The position numbers and the translations under genes are program-made. The notes under the pieces were generated by a model. The model ran no database searches and was not told where the DNA came from. It saw nothing but the letters and a program-made list of their open reading frames with translations. Positions 9,501 to 16,540 of a stretch of DNA of 41,308 bases are shown here, piece after piece. This DNA is from Gemmatimonadota bacterium. GTDB taxonomy: Bacteria > Gemmatimonadota > Gemmatimonadetes > Gemmatimonadales > Gemmatimonadaceae. Within the stretch, counting starts at the first letter, position 1, and the number at the start of each line of letters is the position of its first letter. The stretch covers positions 1 to 41,308 of the forward strand of contig JAJPIS010000099.1 of NCBI GenBank assembly GCA_021324635.1, read 5' to 3'.

Positions 9501-9702
9501 AGCCCGGACGGTCATCCCCGACCGCGATGCGAGCGCGCGGTTGAGCACCGCGCTCGACGTCGCCGTCGCACATGTCGTCCGGGCCCGGCGCGGGGAGTTT
9601 CCGGCGGCGCCGCCCATGTCCTGCTCCTGCCCCCCCTGGTGCCACGGCCGAGACATCTGCCGAGTACCAGGGGGGCCCAGGGACGCCTCGTGGGCGCGAT
9701 GA
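6580..9702 (+). CDS. addB: AddB-like subunit of a helicase-nuclease (PD-(D/E)XK nuclease)
   Basis: A 1040-residue protein resembling AddB/RexB, the partner of AddA in processing double-strand DNA ends for recombination. No Walker A motif is seen. The C-terminal third carries the PD-(D/E)XK nuclease: SPTQLEELAKCPWAYF, GGVLHTALQRFYD, then ASDYKNTRY with Asp908 and Lys910. Cys734 plus Cys1017, Cys1021 and Cys1027 (CSCPPWCHGRDIC) match the iron-sulfur staple that encircles AddB nuclease domains, although the spacing is C-x3-C-x5-C rather than the C-x2-C-x5-C of Bacillus. The ATG at 6580 is chosen because the sequence before it looks non-coding. Its stop overlaps the addA-like start (ATGA), so the two are made together. 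Confidence 0.82.
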   Translation: MAALRMVVAHDPGRLLRHAANGFLVRRTPTAGEPFPTVPYLLAVRQGGLREDVIEMAAAERVAGWFDPPLAIFAELPAWLGLPERAILGDYERAVLLAAILREQGQNLFARLDRPADYVDAVDALFGDLIADGVPAARFHDALERRPGRDLFERGRDADLARAYGAYLDRLATLGKSDGRDPWLACARAIESGAADLATSLGGRREIRIVGLQDLRRGWGHLVRALAASPALDDVIVYGTSALPVDLPGVVVDRLDEPDTPAARLFTAAPQRTAATATLLIAPDVDRELDEVAQRVRQEIEGGVPPHRIAVVARQARPGVDRAIASLGKIGVAATARRRTALAEIPLIRAIGTLFTAAADGWTRSGLTEIAEQPYLECGLAVDIINKIGYRHRVEGLASWRRELRALEAQSRDRARGAAASDGGRHPERSLPPPGRVAAARERFDRFAERAAELDRDRTLLGWLGWLSRFLADDPWRLMSAIFDVPDEQFEVARLDLAGWDGLRKILTEWTGAVEAFGAGGEALSVGQFAVQLRACLSGDVALWTTTHRGVQVLEALAAAYRSFDHVFLVGMEAGAFPRRMPRSPLLSDADREALADAGLPIERRELWDARERELFRVLVAGAPRLTVSYSRLDDAGREVIRSTFVEEVSDVLELQETELQPSAVVADRMPLYRTSAALAAAVHGAGIERLRLNGERSPYSGWIADADLSTWLTTEFGDERVWSPTQLEELAKCPWAYFSKRLLRIERLDDPSDDIQPMVQGGVLHTALQRFYDAARARGSGPVFLRAGDATWAEPLLDDCVDSAFDEAAARGWLGHPAFRAARRAEARRVARGFLAWEIGQHEDMFNPRKRTAFAMIRTGVDGCELAFEDMVYEGDGVRLRYRGFIDRVEVSVDERAPGRTFIAASDYKNTRYSTPGGGHKDAWADGVVLQVPLYAYALAHLRPDDRIARVDYLALKGQEAVHQLQLYTFDHRARTVIPDRDASARLSTALDVAVAHVVRARRGEFPAAPPMSCSCPPWCHGRDICRVPGGPRDASWAR
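9630..9675 (+). other. Inverted repeat inside the addB-like 3' end
   Basis: CCCCCCTGGT and ACCAGGGGGG form a 10-bp stem around the codons for the last Cys residues, ending about 25 bases before the addA-like start. It could tune translation of the downstream gene, or be a by-product of Pro/Gly-rich coding sequence. Confidence 0.3.
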
Positions 9703-12700
9703 TCGGTCGGTCGGCCGCGACGGGCCGCGCGGGACTCCAGCAGTTCACGCCGGGCGCCCACGGACCCGTGCCGAGCGACTCACAGTGGGAGGTGATCCGC
9801 ACCGTCGGGCGGCACCTGCTGGTCGCCGCCGGCGCGGGGACGGGCAAGACGTTCACGGTCGTGCAGAAGGTCCTCTACCTGCTCGGCGTCCCTGTCCGCG
9901 GCGAGGTATACGAGCCGGCGCTCCGGCTCGACCAGATGGCGGCGATCACCTACACCAACAGGGCTGCCGCCGAGCTCAAGGAGAAGATCCGGGCGGCGCT
10001 TCGGGCGGCGGGCCGCCGCGCGCAGGCAGCCGAGGTGGATGAGGCGCGGATCGGGACGATCCACAGCTTCTGTGGCGACATCCTGCGTGAATTCGCGCTG
10101 CGTCGCGGGCTCGACCCGGCGATGACGGTGCTCACGGAGCTCGAGAGTATCCAGCTCGCGTCCGAGAGCATCCGGAGCGTGCTGCTCGCGACCCTCCAGC
10201 CCCCGGACGGAGCAGTGATCGGCGCCGGCGATGGGGACCTGGGACTCGGCGTGATGCTCGATCGCCATTCACTGCGTGATGTCGAGAAGTGGGTGCGACA
10301 GTTGCTCGACCAGGGTGATGCGCTCCCGGCGTTGGCCGCCAGGGTCGGCGTGCTGCCGCCCGCCGAAGCGACCCTCGTCCGCCTGGCCCTGCGCGTGCGG
10401 GCGCGGATCGAGGAGCGGCTCAGGAGCGACGGCACCGTGGACTTCGATCGGATGATCACCTGGACGCGGGATCTCATCCGGGACGACGCGAGCGTGCGGG
10501 CCGCGCTTCAGCGGCGACTTCGCGTCCTGATCATCGACGAGTTCCAGGACGTCGATCCGGCCCAGCGTGAGATCGCCGATCTGCTCGGCGACCCGGCGAG
10601 CGGCCGACCGGACACTCCGCGACTGGTCTTGGTCGGTGATCCCAAGCAGAGCATCTATCGCTTCCGCAAAGCCGACGTGCGCGTCTGGCGGAGCGTCGAG
10701 CGGGACTTCATGGACCGGGCGTGGGGACGCGTGCTGCCGCTGGCCGAGAACCGCCGGAGCGTCCCTGGTGTGCTCGGCTTCGTGGATCACACGATCGGTG
10801 CGCTGCTCGACACTCCGGCCGAGCGTGGCGCGGGGCACCAGGACTTCGAGGTCCCGTACGCGCCGGTGGTGCCGACGCGGACGGACGGTCCGTGGCCGCA
10901 GGCGGTCGAGGTGCTCGCCGTGCCGGCGGACACGTCGGGCAAGGCGTACAAGGCCGGGCTGGTGCGCGCCAGCGACGCGGCGGCCGTGGCACGGCGCGCG
11001 TGCGAGCTGCACGAGCAGGGTGTGGCGTGGCGGGACATGGCGGTGCTCTTCACCGCGTGGGAGGCGCTCGACAGCTACGAGGCGGCGCTGCGGGCGGCCG
11101 GCGTGCCGACCTATGCGCTCCGGTCGGAGGGGTTTTACGATCGACCGGAGATCGTCGATCTGCTCGTGGCGCTCCGGGCGGTCCGCGACCCGAACGATGA
11201 CCGCGCGCTCGTCGGCTTCCTGCGCGGGCCCTGTGTCGGCCTGTCCGACGAGACCCTGCTCCGGATCGTGCGGCAGGCCTATCCGCCCTACTGGGGCGGG
11301 CTCCGCCGGGTAGTGCTGCCGGATGTCGGGGCGAGCGGGCCCGCGAGGGCGTCGGCCGATGCGGGAGCGGGGTCGTCCGACGGGAGGGGAACGGCCTCGG
11401 CGGCAGCGGTGTGTGGCGTCGCGAGTGCTCCGGCCGCCGAGGGCGAACGATTGCGCGCGGGGATCGCGCTGCTCGACCGGTTGGTGCCGCTTCGCGATCG
11501 GATGCCGATCCGTGCCCTCGTGGAGCGGCTGCTCGACGAGAGCGGATATCTGGCGCATCTCGCGCTCTTGTGGGGCTCGTCGTCGCAGCAGGTCGCGAAC
11601 GTCCGCAAGTTCCTGCGCGAGTTGGACGGCGTGCGTGACGTGTCCGTGAGCCACGTGCTCCGGGCGATCGCGGACGCGCGAATGCTCGGCGTCGAGCAGG
11701 GCGACGCTCGCCTCCATGGCGAGCAGGACGATGTCGTGACGATGACGTCGGTGCACATGGCCAAGGGGCTCGAATGGCGCGTGGTGTTCTGGTGCGACCT
11801 GATGCACGGGCTCAGGTCGCTCAACGAGAAGCTCGTGGTCTCGGGAAGCGACGTCGCGCTCGCCCCGGCGGGGGCGGCCGAGAAGTCCGACCCGACGGGG
11901 GCGTTCGCCCGGCTCAAGGCGCAGGCGCTGGCGGAGCGTGATGCGGAGGCGAAACGCCTCTGGTACGTGGCGGCGACACGGGCCAGGGATCTCCTCGTGC
12001 TCGGCGGGATCCCGCTCGGCGAGGGGGGCCGGTTTCGGGAGTCGCCCGCATTCGTGATCCGGGAGTCGCTGCGTGACGCGACGCTCGGTGGGCGCGCGTG
12101 CGTGCCGTATGCGGCCCGGAGCGGTGTGGAGTTTCAGGCGCTCGTGCGGTGCGTCGAGGTGATCGAGGAGTCGGCGCCTGCGCCGGGGATCGGCGCGTTG
12201 GGCGATCCGAGCGCGGTGCCGGGTCCGCTGCCGGCGATCGTGGTGCCGCGGAGTCGTGCGCGACATTCGGCGACCGAGCTGCTGGCGCTCGAGCGCTGTG
12301 GTCGGAAGCATTGGTTCACGTACGTGCTCGGCGTGCGCGAGCCGGAGCCGGTGCGGCGCGCACCGGACAGTGGCGCGCCCGCCGACCATCCGACGGCGAT
12401 CGAGCGTGGACTGATCGTGCACGACGTGTTGGAGCGGTACGAGGCGGACCGGGAGCTCGAGGCGTGGATCGAGGACGCGATCGGCCGCTGGGACGAGGAT
12501 GCCCCGCCGCCGGAGACGCCACGGGGCATTCGGTATCGCCGGTCGCTGTCGGCGGAGCTCGAGTCGGTGCTCGCCGACCCTCGGTACCGCGCCGTCTTCG
12601 ACCGGTCGGAGGCTCGCCGGGAGCTGCCCTTCCTGTACATCCGTGAGCCTGGCTTCTACGCGACTGGTCAGATCGACCTCGTCGCGCCCGGGGCCGGCGG

Positions 12701-13097
12701 GTACGATGTGATCGACGTGAAGACCGGTGATTGCGCGGCCGCTGACGCGTCTGAACGCGCCGAGCGGTACGCGATCCAGCGTGCGCTGTATACCGCCGCG
12801 CTGGAGGCCATCGGTGGCCGACCGGTCGCGAGCTTCGCCTTCCACTTCAGTCACGCCGGCGTGCAGATTGCGGCGCTGACCGATCGCGGCGCCGTCGGGG
12901 CCGAGCTTGCCTGCGCCGTCGAGGAGCTCTTGGCGGACCCGCCGGCGCTGACGGACCGGCCGGTGGAGTGCCGGTTCTGCGGGTATCGCGGGCGAAAGTG
13001 GTGTGCGGGCGTGGCGTCGAGTGCCGGAGCCGGTCGCGCCGCACCTGGGACGACGCGGCGGGTCGCTCCCGCGATCTCGCCGGAGAGAGTGGAATAG
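9699..13097 (+). CDS. addA: AddA-like UvrD helicase with PD-(D/E)XK nuclease
   Basis: An 1132-residue superfamily 1A helicase-nuclease of AddA type. Helicase motifs in order: Walker A GAGTGKT (45-51), ITYTNRAAAELKEKI, DEFQD at 280-284, LVGDPKQSIYRFRKADV, TSVHMAKGLEWRVVFW, and WYVAATRARDLL. The C-terminal nuclease has GQIDLVA (Asp993) and VIDVKTGD (Asp1006, Lys1008), then QRALYTAALEA. A CRFCGYRGRKWC tail follows. With the AddB-like subunit it should unwind and trim broken DNA ends to load RecA. The start is defined by the ATGA overlap at 9699-9702. A Ser/Ala/Gly-rich insert near residues 545-585 looks like a flexible linker. Confidence 0.88.
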   Translation: MIGRSAATGRAGLQQFTPGAHGPVPSDSQWEVIRTVGRHLLVAAGAGTGKTFTVVQKVLYLLGVPVRGEVYEPALRLDQMAAITYTNRAAAELKEKIRAALRAAGRRAQAAEVDEARIGTIHSFCGDILREFALRRGLDPAMTVLTELESIQLASESIRSVLLATLQPPDGAVIGAGDGDLGLGVMLDRHSLRDVEKWVRQLLDQGDALPALAARVGVLPPAEATLVRLALRVRARIEERLRSDGTVDFDRMITWTRDLIRDDASVRAALQRRLRVLIIDEFQDVDPAQREIADLLGDPASGRPDTPRLVLVGDPKQSIYRFRKADVRVWRSVERDFMDRAWGRVLPLAENRRSVPGVLGFVDHTIGALLDTPAERGAGHQDFEVPYAPVVPTRTDGPWPQAVEVLAVPADTSGKAYKAGLVRASDAAAVARRACELHEQGVAWRDMAVLFTAWEALDSYEAALRAAGVPTYALRSEGFYDRPEIVDLLVALRAVRDPNDDRALVGFLRGPCVGLSDETLLRIVRQAYPPYWGGLRRVVLPDVGASGPARASADAGAGSSDGRGTASAAAVCGVASAPAAEGERLRAGIALLDRLVPLRDRMPIRALVERLLDESGYLAHLALLWGSSSQQVANVRKFLRELDGVRDVSVSHVLRAIADARMLGVEQGDARLHGEQDDVVTMTSVHMAKGLEWRVVFWCDLMHGLRSLNEKLVVSGSDVALAPAGAAEKSDPTGAFARLKAQALAERDAEAKRLWYVAATRARDLLVLGGIPLGEGGRFRESPAFVIRESLRDATLGGRACVPYAARSGVEFQALVRCVEVIEESAPAPGIGALGDPSAVPGPLPAIVVPRSRARHSATELLALERCGRKHWFTYVLGVREPEPVRRAPDSGAPADHPTAIERGLIVHDVLERYEADRELEAWIEDAIGRWDEDAPPPETPRGIRYRRSLSAELESVLADPRYRAVFDRSEARRELPFLYIREPGFYATGQIDLVAPGAGGYDVIDVKTGDCAAADASERAERYAIQRALYTAALEAIGGRPVASFAFHFSHAGVQIAALTDRGAVGAELACAVEELLADPPALTDRPVECRFCGYRGRKWCAGVASSAGAGRAAPGTTRRVAPAISPERVE

Positions 13098-13102
13098 CGG
13101 AG

Positions 13103-13303
13103 ATGCGACTCCGCGGCACGATCTCTCCGACCGACCGCTCGTGGTACGAGTTCCTGCGCACCCATCCGCGTCCGGAGGTCAACTTCTGGACACCGTCCGA
13201 TCGCCGGCGTTTCGACGCACCACGCTTCTCGCCCTACTTGTTCAAGCTCAAGGCACCTGGCGGCCGTCGTCTGCGTGCCGTGCTGGACGTCCTCGAGTGG
13301 TGA
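13103..13303 (+). pseudogene. N-terminal fragment of an HNH restriction-type endonuclease
   Basis: The 66 codons encode RGTISPTDRSWYEFLRTH, PEVNFWTPSDRR and SPYLFKLKAP. These are the N-terminal blocks of a roughly 300-residue family annotated as HNH or putative restriction endonuclease. After LKAP the expected continuation (a hydrophobic strand, then an AWExFG-type block and the HNH motif) is missing in all three plus-strand frames before the restriction gene at 13435. The fragment starts five bases after the addA-like stop, behind a weak AGCGGAG site. It marks the left edge of the defence island. Confidence 0.65.
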
Positions 13304-13434
13304 TGATCAGCCGACGGCTCGTCGGGGGGCCTCGGCCGCCACTCGCGGCGGGGCTCCGAGAGTGATGCGCTCAGACCGGGGGAACGGAGGACCGACACTC
13401 GCAAGTCGGAAAACCGGCCTGCAGATTTCCACCG

Positions 13435-16400
13435 ATGGCTGACGTCATCATTCAGGATCCCGTCATCAACTCGCCGTTCGTCGAGCCGACCCGGCACTTC
13501 GAGTTCGGTGAACGGGGGATCACTGGCCGGATCAAGGATGGTGCGCGGCGCGAGTCCAGCTACTTCGTCCCGATCCCACAGGGGCGCCGCCAGACGGCGC
13601 AGCTCTCCCTGGAAGCAGAATGGACCGCGGACCGCATCAAGCCCAACGATGATGTGAACAGGGTGCGACTGCGCGTCGGTGCGTGGCGGCAGGGTGGATA
13701 CACGGGCGTGACGCCCACTACTGCCCGCCTGCTCCAGTACTGGACCGACTCCCAACGCGACAGGAAACTTTTCTTCTGTCAGGTCGAGGCCGTCGAAACA
13801 GCGATCTACGTCGCGGAAGTCGCCGGGAAGTTCGGGGACGCATGGATCGCCAACGGTCTGCGCGAGGCGAACACGATCGGTGGAAACCCGAATCTGTTTC
13901 GGGTAGGGCTCAAGATGGCCACCGGTTCCGGCAAGACGGTCGTGATGGGCATGCTCATCGCCTGGCAGGCGCTGAACAAGATCGCGAACCCCCAGGACAG
14001 CCGGTTCAGCGACGCCTTTCTCATCGTCTGCCCGGGGATCACGATCCGCGATCGGCTACGCGTCCTCCTCCCCAACGATCTCGACAACTATTACAAGCAG
14101 CGTGACCTCCTGCCGCCCGAGCTTCTGGCGCAGCTCGAGCGCGCCAAGATCGTGATCACGAACTATCATGCGTTCCTGCCGCGGGAGCTCGGCGACGCGT
14201 CCCGGCTGACGAAGTCGCTGCTGGGGTCCGGGACTTCGGGGGCCTTCACCGAGACGCCGGACCAGGTCGTACGGCGCGTCTGCCGGGAGCTCGGGACCAA
14301 GCGTGGCATCGTCGTCATCAACGACGAGGCGCACCACTGTTACCGGAGCCGTCCCGAGGCGGAGAACGGGGAGAATGGGGAGAAGGGGGAGAAGCTGAAG
14401 GGGGACGACCGTCGGGAAGCCGAGAGGCGCGACCAGGAAGCTCGCGTGTGGCTCTCGGGCATCGAGGCCGTCAACCAGAAGGTCGGCGTCAAGGCCGTCT
14501 ACGACCTTTCGGCAACCCCGTTCTTCCTGCGAGGATCGGGTTGGCCGGAGGGCACGCTCTTCCCGTGGGTCGTCTCCGACTTCTCGCTCATTGACGCGAT
14601 CGAGTCGGGAATCGTGAAGGTACCGCGAGTGCCCGTGGACGACAATCAGATGAGCGGCACTCTCCCCGCTTACCGCCAGCTCTGGGAGAAGATCCGGGGG
14701 GCGCTCCCCCGCCGAGGCCGAGGCACGGAGGCGGCGACGGGGGAGCCGAGACTCCCCAAGGAGCTCGAGAGCGCGATCCAGTCACTGTACCAGAACTACA
14801 GGAAGTACTACGAGCTGTGGGAGAAGAGCGACGCGCGCGCTACGAGCGACCTCACGGCGCCGGTGTTCATCGTCGTGTGCAGCAACACCAGCGTCTCGAA
14901 GCTCGCCTTCGACTACATCGCCGGCTGGGAGAAGCCCCTCGACGACCACACAACCGTTCTCGTCTCCGGAGCGCTCCCCCTCTTCAGCAACGTCACCGAC
15001 GGCCGTTGGACCTCTCGGCCCACGACGATCCTCGTCGACAGCACCCAGCTCGACTCCGGTGAGGGGATGAGCCCTGAGTTCAAGACGATCGCGGCCCGCG
15101 AGATCGAGGAGTTCAAGGAGGAGTATCGGCGCCGCTTCCCGGGGCGAGACGCCGAGGAGCTGACCGACGAGGATCTGCTTCGCGAGGTGATGAACACTGT
15201 CGGGAAGCCGGGCAAGCTCGGCGAGCACGTGAAGTGTGTCGTGAGCGTGTCGATGCTGACCGAGGGGTGGGACGCGAACACCGTCACCCACGTGCTGGGT
15301 GTGCGTGCGTTCGGCACGCAACTGCTCTGCGAGCAGGTCGTTGGACGCTCGCTACGCCGGAGAAGCTACGCGCCTGAGACGATCCGTGTGGCGCTGGATG
15401 GCGGCGTGGTCGAATTCACGGGGTTCGCGCCGGAGTACGCCGAGGTGTATGGTGTCCCGTTCTCGTTCATCCCGTGCGCCGGGTCGGCGCGGGAGCCGCG
15501 CATAGGGCCGGCTCCGACGCGCGTGCGGGCGCTTCCCGAGCGGGCCGGGCGCGGCATCAAGTTTCCACGCGTGCTCGGGTATCGGTACGAGCTGGCCGGG
15601 GATCGGGTATCGGCAGACTTCGGGCCCGAGGCCCGGATGACCCTCTCTCCGGAGCAGACCCCGACCAAGGTCGAGGTGGCAGGGGTGATCGGGCCGTTCG
15701 AGTTTCACACGCTGGAGGATCTGAGGCGGACGATCCGGCCGCAGCAGATCCAGTTCCTGCTCGCCAAGCGCGTGCTCGAGAAGTATTACCGATCCGAGCC
15801 TGGTGAGCCGCCGAAGGCCTGGCTGTTTCCCCAGGTCGTGGAGATCACTCGGCAATGGTACGAGCGTTGTCTCGACTGGAAGGACGATGCCTTCCCCCAG
15901 CTCCTCTACTTCAGCGAATTCGGCCACAACGCAGCGGATCGGATTTACCGAAGCATCGCCGCGGCCGAAGGTGGGAGCTCCCGCCTTCGGCCGATCCTCG
16001 CCCCCTACGAGTGGGAGCGGACGACCGACCGTGTCGACTTCGACACGACGCGTCCCGTGTACGTGACTCGAACCAAGTGCCCCGTGTCGCACATCGTCTG
16101 TGACACCGGAAGTTGGGAACAGAAAGTCGCGCAGTCGCTGGAGGACATGGATGAAGTCGTGTCCTACGTGAAGAACGACCGGCAGCCGGGCTTCTCGATC
16201 CCGTACACGATCAATGGTGACCAGCGGGACTACTACCCCGACTTCATCGCCCGGGTTGCCGACGGTCGTGGCAGTCGACCGGACGACCTCCTGAACGTAG
16301 TGATCGAGGTGAGCGGACAGCAGGACAAGCCCGACAAGCTCGCCAAAGTCGCGACCGCCCGTCAGCTCTGGGTGCCGTCCGTCAACAACCACGGCGGAAT

Positions 16401-16524
16401 GGGTCGTTGGGCATTCCTCGAAGTCACAGATCCGTGGAAGATCAAGTCCCAGCTCCGCGCGATGCTCGAGGCCACAGCGGTCGCCGCGTGGCGGGACGGG
16501 CAGTCCGGCGCACAACACCGATGA
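13435..16524 (+). CDS. Type III-like restriction subunit: SF2 helicase with C-terminal nuclease
   Basis: A 1029-residue restriction protein. The SF2 motor has KMATGSGKTVVMGML (Lys167), VVINDEAHHCYRS (Asp297-Glu298), DLSATPFFLRGSG, SMLTEGWDANTVTHVLG and CEQVVGRSLRRRSY. The C-terminus holds a PD-(D/E)XK-like core: YYPDF (Asp936) and VIEVSGQQ (Glu958), then LWVPSVNNHGGMGRWAFLEV. The residue two after Glu958 is Ser rather than the usual Lys. It would translocate on DNA and cut unmodified sites, with specificity from the methyltransferase 16 bases downstream. An in-frame 9-bp repeat (14362-14394) encodes an ENGENGEKGEK linker. I recall similar proteins annotated as BPTD_3080-family restriction endonucleases. 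Confidence 0.85.
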   Translation: MADVIIQDPVINSPFVEPTRHFEFGERGITGRIKDGARRESSYFVPIPQGRRQTAQLSLEAEWTADRIKPNDDVNRVRLRVGAWRQGGYTGVTPTTARLLQYWTDSQRDRKLFFCQVEAVETAIYVAEVAGKFGDAWIANGLREANTIGGNPNLFRVGLKMATGSGKTVVMGMLIAWQALNKIANPQDSRFSDAFLIVCPGITIRDRLRVLLPNDLDNYYKQRDLLPPELLAQLERAKIVITNYHAFLPRELGDASRLTKSLLGSGTSGAFTETPDQVVRRVCRELGTKRGIVVINDEAHHCYRSRPEAENGENGEKGEKLKGDDRREAERRDQEARVWLSGIEAVNQKVGVKAVYDLSATPFFLRGSGWPEGTLFPWVVSDFSLIDAIESGIVKVPRVPVDDNQMSGTLPAYRQLWEKIRGALPRRGRGTEAATGEPRLPKELESAIQSLYQNYRKYYELWEKSDARATSDLTAPVFIVVCSNTSVSKLAFDYIAGWEKPLDDHTTVLVSGALPLFSNVTDGRWTSRPTTILVDSTQLDSGEGMSPEFKTIAAREIEEFKEEYRRRFPGRDAEELTDEDLLREVMNTVGKPGKLGEHVKCVVSVSMLTEGWDANTVTHVLGVRAFGTQLLCEQVVGRSLRRRSYAPETIRVALDGGVVEFTGFAPEYAEVYGVPFSFIPCAGSAREPRIGPAPTRVRALPERAGRGIKFPRVLGYRYELAGDRVSADFGPEARMTLSPEQTPTKVEVAGVIGPFEFHTLEDLRRTIRPQQIQFLLAKRVLEKYYRSEPGEPPKAWLFPQVVEITRQWYERCLDWKDDAFPQLLYFSEFGHNAADRIYRSIAAAEGGSSRLRPILAPYEWERTTDRVDFDTTRPVYVTRTKCPVSHIVCDTGSWEQKVAQSLEDMDEVVSYVKNDRQPGFSIPYTINGDQRDYYPDFIARVADGRGSRPDDLLNVVIEVSGQQDKPDKLAKVATARQLWVPSVNNHGGMGRWAFLEVTDPWKIKSQLRAMLEATAVAAWRDGQSGAQHR

Positions 16525-16540
16525 GGGATGCAGGAAACCG

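Noticed and set aside
6823-9645. A 940-codon minus-strand frame opposite the addB-like gene
   Set aside because: It is antisense to a gene with clear nuclease and Fe-S motifs, and its composition matches third-codon GC bias rather than a protein family.
14362-14394. Phase-variable on/off switch in the restriction gene
   Set aside because: The repeat unit is nine bases, so copy-number change keeps the frame and cannot switch the gene off by frameshift.
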